A stretch of DNA of 64,000 bases from positions 689,183-753,182 of the forward strand of contig NZ_JAEPES010000001.1 in NCBI RefSeq assembly GCF_016634425.1. The letters are read 5' to 3'. This DNA is from Lacisediminihabitans changchengi. Its GTDB lineage: Bacteria > Actinomycetota > Actinomycetes > Actinomycetales > Microbacteriaceae. How positions within the stretch are numbered: the first letter of the stretch is position 1; each line of letters opens with the position of its first letter. Shown here piece after piece: positions 50,005-57,641 of this stretch. A program made the translations under genes and the position numbers. The notes below the pieces were generated by a model that ran no database searches, was not told where the DNA came from, and worked only from the letters and a program-made list of their open reading frames with translations.

Positions 50005-50767
50005 ACTTTCCGGATGCGAGCGCGGCGGCACCGAGAATGCCCGCATTGTTGCGCAGCGTCGCCGGAACGATCGGGATGTCCAGCTTCAGCAGCGGGAGGA
50101 AGTCCTCGTACTCCTTGGAAACACCTCCGCCGACGATGATCAGGTCTGGGTGGAACAGCTTCACCAGCTGGTCGTAGTACACCTGCAGCCGTGCGGCCCA
50201 GTCGGCCCACGACAGCGACTCGCGCTCCTTCGCCGAGTACGCGGCCTGGGTCTCATAATCGACGCCGTTGATCTCGAGGTGGCCGAGTTCCGCGTTCGGC
50301 ACGAGTACGCCGTTGTAGATCAGCGCGGTGCCGATTCCGGTGCCGAGCGTCGTGACGAGAACGAGGCCTTTTTTCTTCTTGGCGGCACCGTAGACCGACT
50401 CGGCGTAGCCGGCGGCATCCGCATCGTTGACGAAATGGATGTCGCGTTTGATGCCGGCCTCGAACAGCTTCTCGGCCTCGAGGCCGATCCACTTCTTCGA
50501 CACGTTCGCGGCGGAGAGGGTGCGACCGTTCACGACGACGGCGGGGAAGCAGATGCCCACCGGCTCGTTCTTGACGATGCCCTTCTCGTCTTCTGCGGCG
50601 AGGCGACTCAGAATCGTGGCCACCGTTTCCACGATCGCGTCAGGCTCGCCGCCGGTCGGTGTCGGGAGCTTGATGCGCTGGCTGAGCAGCTTTCCCGAGG
50701 ACACATCGACGATGGCTCCCTTGATCCCGGTGCCGCCGATATCGATGCCTACCGCTTTGTGAGCCAT
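50003..50767 (-). CDS. ppgK: Polyphosphate glucokinase
   Basis: 254 residues of the ROK type. 'GIDIGGTGIKGAIVDV' is the phosphate-binding loop, 'FVNDADAAGYAE' holds the catalytic Asp, 'TTLGTGIGTALI' is the second phosphate loop, and 'NAELGHLEINGVDYET' replaces the zinc motif of other ROK kinases, as in polyphosphate-dependent glucokinases. It phosphorylates glucose using polyphosphate (or ATP). Actinobacteria often carry it near map, as here (64 bases). Confidence 0.92.
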   Translation of the reverse strand: MAHKAVGIDIGGTGIKGAIVDVSSGKLLSQRIKLPTPTGGEPDAIVETVATILSRLAAEDEKGIVKNEPVGICFPAVVVNGRTLSAANVSKKWIGLEAEKLFEAGIKRDIHFVNDADAAGYAESVYGAAKKKKGLVLVTTLGTGIGTALIYNGVLVPNAELGHLEINGVDYETQAAYSAKERESLSWADWAARLQVYYDQLVKLFHPDLIIVGGGVSKEYEDFLPLLKLDIPIVPATLRNNAGILGAAALASGK

Positions 50768-50830
50768 CTGACCATTCTTTACTACTCAGAGCGCTGGCCT
50801 CGACAGCGGGGGTGGGGTGTCGGTGCGGGG

Positions 50831-51697
50831 TTAGGGAAGTGTCAGCACTTCCGCGCCGCGCTCGGTCACGACGAGGGTGTGTTCGAACTGTGCGGTGAGA
50901 CTGCGGTCGCGGGTGACGACGGTCCAGTCATCCGCCCACATCTCCCACTCGATCGAACCCAGGGTGAGCATCGGCTCGATCGTGAAGACCATGCCTTCCA
51001 CTATCTCGTTCGCATAGGCCGGGGCCGCGTCGTAGTGCGGGATGATCAGCCCGGAGTGGAAGGCCGTGCCGACGCCGTGACCGGTGAAGTCGCGTACCAC
51101 GCCGTAGTCGAAACGCTGGGCATACGACTGGATGGCCCGGCCGATCACGTTGACAGCCCGACCGGGGGCGACGGCCTTGATGCCGCGGTTGAGGGATTCA
51201 CGGGTGCGGTCGACGAGCTCGATCGCCTGCTGCGATGCCTCGCCCACGATGAAGGTGCGGTTCGAGTCGCCGTGAACGCCGTTCTTGTACGCGGTGATGT
51301 CGATGTTGATGATGTCGCCGTCGTCGAGCACCGTGTCGTCGGGGATGCCGTGGCAGATCACCTCATTGATCGAACTGCACAGCGACTTCGGGAAGCCGCG
51401 GTAGCCGAGCGTCGAGGGGTACGCGTCATTGTCGATGAGGTACTGATGCCCGATCGCGTCGAGCTCATCGGTGGTGATACCGGGACGGATGCTGGCGCCG
51501 ACCACGGAGATCGCATCGGCGGCGATCCTGCCCGACTCCCTGATCAGCTCGACGGCGGCGGCGGGGTAGACATCCGAGCCGGTGAATGGCGTCGGCGACT
51601 GCTTGCCGACATACTCGGGTCTGGCGATGTGCTTCGGCACCGCTCGCATCGGGGAGATGTGCCCCGGCACAAGATGGCCTTCGGAATCCTTGGGCAT
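50831..51697 (-). CDS. map: Methionine aminopeptidase, type I
   Basis: 288 residues from the ATG at 51697. Five metal ligands are visible in order: two Asp in '[18 protein letters not shown]', His in 'GHGVGTAFH', Glu in 'FTIEPM' and Glu in 'QFEHTLVV'. The N-terminal ~40-residue extension with '[19 protein letters not shown]' is typical of the actinobacterial long form (MapB-like). It removes initiator methionine co-translationally. Confidence 0.95.
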   Translation of the reverse strand: MPKDSEGHLVPGHISPMRAVPKHIARPEYVGKQSPTPFTGSDVYPAAAVELIRESGRIAADAISVVGASIRPGITTDELDAIGHQYLIDNDAYPSTLGYRGFPKSLCSSINEVICHGIPDDTVLDDGDIINIDITAYKNGVHGDSNRTFIVGEASQQAIELVDRTRESLNRGIKAVAPGRAVNVIGRAIQSYAQRFDYGVVRDFTGHGVGTAFHSGLIIPHYDAAPAYANEIVEGMVFTIEPMLTLGSIEWEMWADDWTVVTRDRSLTAQFEHTLVVTERGAEVLTLP

Positions 51698-51730
51698 AGG
51701 ATCAATTTTAGTTGGGAGACAGGAGCACTC

Positions 51731-51898
51731 ATGACCGACTGGTATTACAACATCAAGACCCACGAGGTCGAAGAGGGCCCTCAGTCGCTTGCCTCGGATC
51801 TGGACGGTCCGTTCGCAACCCGCGAGGAGGCGGAGCGGGCACCCCAGATTCTGGCCGAGCGCTCGGCGAAGTGGGCCGAAGAGGACGCGAACGGCTGA
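51731..51898 (+). CDS. Small SPOR-annotated protein next to map
   Basis: 55 residues. '[35 protein letters not shown]' matches the short actinobacterial proteins annotated as SPOR-domain-like, in which aromatic residues and the GPFATREEA turn resemble one SPOR half. SPOR domains bind denuded peptidoglycan, but this protein has no signal or anchor, so that role is doubtful. It is divergent from map with 33 bases between start codons; AGGAG precedes the ATG. Confidence 0.72.
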   Translation: MTDWYYNIKTHEVEEGPQSLASDLDGPFATREEAERAPQILAERSAKWAEEDANG

Positions 51899-51995
51899 GC
51901 CTCAGCTTCGCGCTGACGGTGTTTGCACCCGGTCCCATCGATAATGGTCTCTGCCGCTCGATGAGCGGCGCGATAAGAGAGACGGCTGGTATCAG

Positions 51996-53237
51996 GTGAA
52001 CTACTTCGGCAGACTGTCGCGCGCGCTGCGCACCGAGGGTGTCAAGTCCGCGGCCTGGCGTGCGGGCAAGTGGGTGTCTACCCGCAGCGGTCCGTTCCGG
52101 GTTCAGCCGCTGTCATCCGTGTACCCAGAAGACGTGATCGCGGCCGACTGGTCGAGGCCTCGCGACTTCAATTCCCACATCGTGCCGCGGCCGGCCGATG
52201 GCTACAAGGTCGCCTGGGTGATCACGCCTCCGAGCGCGACCAGCGGCGGCCACCAGAACGCTTTCCGTTTCATGAGTTTTCTCGAGGCTGCCGGCCACGA
52301 GCTCACCGTGTATCTGTTCTCGCCGCCCAAATATCCCGTGGTGAACCCCGACGCGATCCTCGAGATGATGGCCGGGAACACCGGGTATCCCACTCTCAAG
52401 GCAGAGTTCCGGGTCTATGACCCGGAGGTCGGCATCGAGGGCGATCCGCACGCGATCTTCGCCTCCGATTGGGAGGCCGCGTACGCGATCTACCGCTACC
52501 CGAAGGTTGCCAAGCGTTTCTACTTCACCCAGGACTTCGAACCGGCGTTCTTCCCCGCGGGCAGCGACTACGTGATTGCCGAGAACTCGTATCGTCTCGG
52601 GTTTCACGGCTTCTCCGCCGGCCGCTGGCTCGCCCAGAAGCTCGAATCCGAGTTCGGGATGTCGTGCGACTACTACGATTTCGCCACCGACATCACCCAC
52701 TACAGCAGGGTGAACACGAAGCCGCGCAACGAGGTGGTGTTCTACGCACGCCCACCCACGCCGCGGCGAGCCACCGAATTCGGGCTGTTGGCGCTGCTCG
52801 AACTGCATCGCCTTCGTCCCGACGTCACCATCAACCTGGTCGGCTGGGACATGTCGACGTACGACGTGCCGTTCCCCTATGTGAACCACGCCGCCGTCGA
52901 CATTTCGAAGCTCAACGCGATCTACAACCGCTGTGCAGCGGGGTTGGTTCTCTCGCTCACCAACATGTCTCTGGTGCCGATGGAGGTCATGGCGAGCGGC
53001 GTTGTCCCTGTCGTCAACGACGCCCCCAATACCCGTGGCGTCTTCGACAGCGAGTACATCGAGTACGTTCCGATGTCGCCGCGGGCCATCGCCGAACGGA
53101 TGATCGCGATTCTCGACCGTCCCGACCAGGCCGAGCATTCCGCGGTCATCGCCGACTCGCTCGAGGGCGTGGAATGGGAGGACGAGGGTGCGGTGTTCGC
53201 GACCTCGTTCGAGCGAGCCATGACCACCGCGCTCTGA
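51996..53237 (+). CDS. Rhamnosyltransferase WsaF-family glycosyltransferase
   Basis: 413 residues, GTG start. The two-domain GT-B pattern includes 'WVITPPSATSGGHQNAFRFMSFLEAAGH', 'DWEAAYAIYRYPKVAKRFYFTQDFEP', 'VVFYARPPTPRRATEFG' and 'LSLTNMSLVPMEVMASGVVPV', as in WsaF, a beta-1,2-rhamnosyltransferase of S-layer glycan synthesis. It probably adds rhamnose to a cell-wall polysaccharide. Four bases separate it from the next glycosyltransferase, so the two form a unit. Confidence 0.85.
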   Translation: MNYFGRLSRALRTEGVKSAAWRAGKWVSTRSGPFRVQPLSSVYPEDVIAADWSRPRDFNSHIVPRPADGYKVAWVITPPSATSGGHQNAFRFMSFLEAAGHELTVYLFSPPKYPVVNPDAILEMMAGNTGYPTLKAEFRVYDPEVGIEGDPHAIFASDWEAAYAIYRYPKVAKRFYFTQDFEPAFFPAGSDYVIAENSYRLGFHGFSAGRWLAQKLESEFGMSCDYYDFATDITHYSRVNTKPRNEVVFYARPPTPRRATEFGLLALLELHRLRPDVTINLVGWDMSTYDVPFPYVNHAAVDISKLNAIYNRCAAGLVLSLTNMSLVPMEVMASGVVPVVNDAPNTRGVFDSEYIEYVPMSPRAIAERMIAILDRPDQAEHSAVIADSLEGVEWEDEGAVFATSFERAMTTAL

Positions 53238-53241
53238 CCTC

Positions 53242-54267
53242 GTGACGACGTCATCCTCCGAGGCAGCAGCGGATGCCGCCGCTCCGGCAACCCTCGACGC
53301 CACGGTGATCATCCCGACCCTCGACGGAGACCGGTATCTCGCCGAGGTGTTGGACATCCTCGCGCAGCAGGATTTCGCCGGCACTTATGAGGTGCTGGTC
53401 ATCGATTCGGGATCGACGGATGCGACCCTGTCGATCGTGCGCGACCGTCCGTGGGTTCGGCTCCACCAGATACCGAACGCGGAGTTCGGCCACGGCCGCA
53501 CGCGCAATCTCGGCGCACGCCTCGCGTCGGGGCGGTTACTCGCCTACCTCAGTCAGGACGCGATCCCGGGTGACCGGTCGTGGCTCGCCCGAATCACCGA
53601 GCCGCTTGACCCGGCCGGGGTGAACGCGGTCGCCGTCGTCGGACTCCAGGTTCCCCGGCCCAGCTGTTTTCCGCTGCTTAAGTACGAGATCGATGGAGTT
53701 TTCGCCGCCATCGGTCCTGCCGACCGGGTCACCGTCGTCGAGCGTGGGGATGCGATTCCCGAGGAGGAAGAGCTCGATCGGCTCGCCTTCTACTCCGACG
53801 TGAATTCGGCGACTCGACGAGAATTTCTGCTCGACGTGATTCCCTATCAAGACGTTCTGTACTCCGAGGATTTCGCGTTCGGCAAAGACGTCATTCTCGC
53901 CGGATATCGCAAGGCCTACGCCCCCGCCGGGTTTGTCGTCCACTCCAACGACCTCACTCTGCGTGAGTACCGCAAGCGGGTCTTCGAGGAGACGATCTCT
54001 CGCCGTCGCGTGGGTAACCTGGTGCCTCCGGTCGGGGTGATCGGGGCAGTTCTGCGCGCGGGTTACGGTGGTCTGCGCGACGTGCCGCGCATCGTGCGGG
54101 ATGCCGACTACAGCGCGCGCGCAAAGCTCGGCTGGCTTCTGCGAAATCCGCTCTATCACGCGGCAAAGTGGCTCTCCATCCACTCGGCGAGCACGCTGTC
54201 GCTCGACGACCACGCACGCATCGCCCGCGGCTCTCTCGAGGCCGAACGTAAGCCCGACCGCGCCTGA
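53242..54267 (+). CDS. Family 2 glycosyltransferase (rhamnosyltransferase-like)
   Basis: 341 residues, GTG start. GT-A fold with 'ATVIIPTLDGDRYLAEVLDIL', 'VIDSGSTDAT', 'FGHGRTRNLGARLASG', 'LSQDAIPGD' (DxD-like) and 'YSEDFAFGKDVI' (catalytic ED). This pattern is that of rhamnosyltransferases building rhamnan-type polysaccharides. It acts with the WsaF-like neighbour in envelope glycan synthesis; acceptor and linkage are unknown. A perfect inverted repeat follows. Confidence 0.87.
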   Translation: MTTSSSEAAADAAAPATLDATVIIPTLDGDRYLAEVLDILAQQDFAGTYEVLVIDSGSTDATLSIVRDRPWVRLHQIPNAEFGHGRTRNLGARLASGRLLAYLSQDAIPGDRSWLARITEPLDPAGVNAVAVVGLQVPRPSCFPLLKYEIDGVFAAIGPADRVTVVERGDAIPEEEELDRLAFYSDVNSATRREFLLDVIPYQDVLYSEDFAFGKDVILAGYRKAYAPAGFVVHSNDLTLREYRKRVFEETISRRRVGNLVPPVGVIGAVLRAGYGGLRDVPRIVRDADYSARAKLGWLLRNPLYHAAKWLSIHSASTLSLDDHARIARGSLEAERKPDRA

Positions 54268-54284
54268 ACCCCGGCGTCACCGCC

Positions 54285-54344
54285 CACGTTTGCCCGAATA
54301 TGCAGAGTTGGGCACCCCAAAACCTGCATATTCGGGCAAACGTG
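54285..54344. repeat. 60-base element with perfect 21-bp inverted arms
   Basis: Positions 54285-54305 (CACGTTTGCCC to ATGCAG) and 54324-54344 are exact inverse copies; the 18-base loop adds an inner TTGGG/CCCAA stem. It fills the space between the convergent glycosyltransferase and nadE genes. It could be a two-way terminator or a member of a dispersed palindromic repeat family. Confidence 0.92.
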
Positions 54345-54357
54345 CGAGATGCGCGGA

Positions 54358-56118
54358 TTAGGCGGTTGTCGCGGCTCCGGGCAGCGGTGCGTTGTTCGGC
54401 CGGTAGGTGATCGGCAGTCGTCGGTCACGTCCGAAGGCCATCCCGCTGATCTTCGGCCCTATCGCGCCCTGCCGACGCTTCCACTCTGCCCGATCGACGA
54501 GGCGCGTCACGAAGTCGACGGTCTCCGGGTCGTAGCCGAGGTTGACGACATCCGCCCGTCCCAGTTTCTTGGCGATGTACCCGTCGAGGATGCCGTCGAG
54601 GATGTCATAAGGCGGCAACGTGTCTTGATCGGTCTGGTCGGGTCGCAGCTCGGCACTCGGGGGCTTCTCGATCGAGTTGGCCGGGATCGGCGGGGTCTCG
54701 CCACGGGACGCCGCATACTCGTTGCGCCAGCGGGCGAGTTCCCAGACCAGGGTCTTCGGCACGTCTTTGATCGGAGCAAAGCCGCCAGCGGCATCCCCGT
54801 AGATTGTCGAATAGCCGACCGAGATCTCGGTCTTGTTGCCGTTAGTGAGAGCCAGGTGGCCGTGCATGTTCGACTCGGCCATCCAGATCATGCCGCGGAT
54901 GCGGGCCTGCACGTTTTCGGCGGCGACGCCGGTGAGCTGCAGCTGCTCTTCGATCGGCGCGACCAGGTCGGCGATCGGCTGCACCGAGTAATGGAAGCCG
55001 ATGCGCTCGGCGAGCTCGCTGGCGTCATCGACCGATCCACCGGAGCTATATCGACTGGGCATGGCGATGCCATATACGCGGTCGGCTCCGATCGCGTCGG
55101 CCGCGATGGCGGCGACGACGCTCGAGTCGATCCCGCCAGAGACTCCGAGCACGACGCTCGGGAAGCCGTTCTTCGTCACGTAATCGCGCAGCCCGAGCAC
55201 GAGTGCATTCCAGATCTGCTCACGGTCGTCCGGAGGCACGGCGATGTCCGACTGCAGAAACGACGGATCGGCCGACGGCGCATCCAGCGACACCCACCGC
55301 ACATTCTTGGGCAGTTCGGCCGCGGTCGCCGGCTCGACATCGAGATCGGCGACGAGCAGGTATTCGCGAAACTGCGGCGCGCGCGCCACGATCTCGCCCG
55401 ACGTGTCGACGATCACGCTGTCGCCGTCGAAGACCAGATCGTCCTGCCCGCCGACGATGTTGACGTAGGCGACGATGGTGTCGCTCTCGATCGCCCGCCG
55501 GGTTACCAGGGGGAGGCGCACATCGTCTTTATCGCGCTCGAACGGCGAGGCGTTGATGACCAGCAGAAGGCCGGCATCCGCATCGAGCACGCGGGCGAGC
55601 GGGCCGCCATCGCGCCAGAGGTCCTCGCACACGATGAGCGCGACATCCACGCCCTTGATACGCAGCACGAGCAGCTCGTCGCCCGGGATGAACACGCGAT
55701 ACTCGTCGAACACCGAGTAGTTGGGCAGGTGGTGCTTGGTATAGCGCGCCTGCACGGCGCCGTGCTGCAGCACGCTGGCCCGGTTCTTCGCGATCGCCGT
55801 GGGGGCGCTGCTGGTGCCGAGCAGACGTGGTTCGAATGGTCCGTCCGGATGCCCGACGACCACGGGCAGCTCGCCGAGCCCCGCGTGCTGAAGTTGCCGT
55901 GCCAGGAGGTCGACCGCGTCGTGGCATTCGGCGAGGAACGAGGGGCGCGAGGCGAGATCTTCGATCGGATAGCCGGAAATGGCCATCTCGCCCACTGCGA
56001 AGAGGTCTGCACCGGCGGCGGCGGCCTCACGAGCGGCATTCAGGATCTGAGCCGAATTGCCCTCAAGATCGCCGATGATCGGGTTTGTCTGGCCGAGCGC
56101 CAAGCGGAGTCGAGGCAT
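54358..56118 (-). CDS. nadE: Glutamine-dependent NAD+ synthetase
   Basis: 586 residues from the ATG at 56118 (GTG at 56124 is possible). N-terminal nitrilase-type glutaminase with Glu ('AVGEMAISGYP'), Lys ('YTKHHLPNY') and Cys ('LIVCEDLWRDGG'); C-terminal synthetase with the PP-loop 'GVSGGIDSSVVA' and 'TNGNKTEISVGYSTIYGD'. It makes NAD+ from deamido-NAD+, ATP and glutamine-derived ammonia. Divergent from glnA2. Confidence 0.95.
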   Translation of the reverse strand: MPRLRLALGQTNPIIGDLEGNSAQILNAAREAAAAGADLFAVGEMAISGYPIEDLASRPSFLAECHDAVDLLARQLQHAGLGELPVVVGHPDGPFEPRLLGTSSAPTAIAKNRASVLQHGAVQARYTKHHLPNYSVFDEYRVFIPGDELLVLRIKGVDVALIVCEDLWRDGGPLARVLDADAGLLLVINASPFERDKDDVRLPLVTRRAIESDTIVAYVNIVGGQDDLVFDGDSVIVDTSGEIVARAPQFREYLLVADLDVEPATAAELPKNVRWVSLDAPSADPSFLQSDIAVPPDDREQIWNALVLGLRDYVTKNGFPSVVLGVSGGIDSSVVAAIAADAIGADRVYGIAMPSRYSSGGSVDDASELAERIGFHYSVQPIADLVAPIEEQLQLTGVAAENVQARIRGMIWMAESNMHGHLALTNGNKTEISVGYSTIYGDAAGGFAPIKDVPKTLVWELARWRNEYAASRGETPPIPANSIEKPPSAELRPDQTDQDTLPPYDILDGILDGYIAKKLGRADVVNLGYDPETVDFVTRLVDRAEWKRRQGAIGPKISGMAFGRDRRLPITYRPNNAPLPGAATTA

Positions 56119-56233
56119 AGCCACTAGCCTAATAGTCGGGTTGCAGCACCCGCTCCCGGCCGGCCCGTATGGCCAGCACGGAGCCCCATGAACACGGAGC
56201 CCATGAGCCCGGAGCAGGTAAATAAGGAGCAGA

Positions 56234-57589
56234 GTGGATAAGCAGCGTGACTTCGTTCTCCGAACCATCGAAGAGCGCGGCGTCAAGTTCATCCGACTCT
56301 GGTTCACGGATGTCGTGGGCACCCTCAAATCCGTCGCCATCGCCCCGGCAGAAGTCGAGGGTGCATTCGCGGAGGGCCTCGGTTTCGACGGTTCCGCCAT
56401 CGAGGGGCTGACCCGCTCGTACGAGGCGGATGTGCTCGCCCATCCCGACCCCGCGACGTTCCAGATCCTGCCGTGGCGCGGAGAAATCGACCCGACCGCT
56501 CGGATGTTCTGCGACATCACGACACCGGACGGTCAACCGGCCGTGGCCGACCCACGCAATGTGCTCAAGCGCACCCTCGCGACCGCCGCCGACCGCGGTT
56601 TCACCTTCTACACGCATCCCGAGGTCGAGTTCTACCTGCTGAAGAGCTCGCAGTACGGCCCGGACGGGCCCGTGCCGGTGGACAACGCCGGCTACTTCGA
56701 CAACGTCCCCGGCGGCACCGCGCACGACTTCCGTCGTCGTTCCGTGCGGATGCTCGAAGACCTCGGAATCTCGGTGGAGTTCAGCCACCACGAGGCGGGG
56801 CCCGGCCAGAACGAGATCGACCTGCGCTACGCCGATGCTCTCACCACTGCTGACAACATCATGACCTTCCGAACGGTCGTCAAGGAGGTGGCGATAGAGC
56901 AGGGCGTGTACGCGACCTTCATGCCGAAGCCACTCTCGGGCGAGCCCGGTTCTGGCATGCACACGCACATGTCGCTGTTCGAGGGTGATGCCAACGCGTT
57001 CTTCGACGCAGGCGGCCAGTACCAGCTCTCGACCATCGGCCGGCAGTTCATCGCCGGACTGCTGCGCCACGCGCCGGAGATCACGGCCGTGACCAACCAG
57101 TTCGTCAACTCCTACAAGCGACTCTGGGGCGGTGCGTCGCAGAACAAGCTCGGCGAGGCGCCGAGCTTCGTCACCTGGGGGCACAACAACCGTTCCGCGC
57201 TCGTGCGCGTGCCGCTCTACAAGCCGGGCAAGGGGCAGAGCGCTCGCGTGGAGTATCGCGCCATCGACTCGGCCGCCAACCCGTACCTCGCGTACTCGCT
57301 GCTACTCGCTGCCGGCCTCAAGGGCATCGAGGAGGGCTATGAACTCCCTCCCGAGGCCGAAGACAACGTCTGGGAGCTGTCCGACTCTGAGCGCCGTGCG
57401 CTCGGCTACAACCAGCTGCCGGCGAGCCTCGACCACGCGGTGTCGCTCATGGAAGACTCCGAGCTCGTGGCCGAGACCCTCGGCGAGCAGGTCTTCAACT
57501 TCGTGCTGCTCAACAAGCGACAGGAATGGCGTGAGTATCGGGCCCAGGTCACCCCATACGAGCTGAAGAGCAACCTGGAGGCGCTCTAA
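56234..57589 (+). CDS. glnA2: Glutamine synthetase type I, GlnA2 class
   Basis: 451 residues, GTG start with AAGGAG upstream. Motifs: 'GFDGSAIEGL' (adenylate region), 'HPEVEFYLLK', 'HEAGPGQNEIDLRY', 'GSGMHTHMSL' and 'VRVPLYKPGKGQSARVEYR'. The tyrosine-containing adenylylation loop of GlnA1 is not present near the C-terminus, the mark of the shorter GSI-alpha GlnA2 class. It makes glutamine from glutamate and ammonia. Adjacency to glnE is conserved in actinobacteria even though this isoform lacks the modified tyrosine. 16-bp repeats (CACGGAGCCC…) lie at 56177-56208 upstream. Confidence 0.93.
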   Translation: MDKQRDFVLRTIEERGVKFIRLWFTDVVGTLKSVAIAPAEVEGAFAEGLGFDGSAIEGLTRSYEADVLAHPDPATFQILPWRGEIDPTARMFCDITTPDGQPAVADPRNVLKRTLATAADRGFTFYTHPEVEFYLLKSSQYGPDGPVPVDNAGYFDNVPGGTAHDFRRRSVRMLEDLGISVEFSHHEAGPGQNEIDLRYADALTTADNIMTFRTVVKEVAIEQGVYATFMPKPLSGEPGSGMHTHMSLFEGDANAFFDAGGQYQLSTIGRQFIAGLLRHAPEITAVTNQFVNSYKRLWGGASQNKLGEAPSFVTWGHNNRSALVRVPLYKPGKGQSARVEYRAIDSAANPYLAYSLLLAAGLKGIEEGYELPPEAEDNVWELSDSERRALGYNQLPASLDHAVSLMEDSELVAETLGEQVFNFVLLNKRQEWREYRAQVTPYELKSNLEAL

Positions 57590-57641
57590 CCGTCACGAAT
57601 CCGCGTTTCGCGGAACGAGGTAGGTCGAGGGGCAGGCAGCG

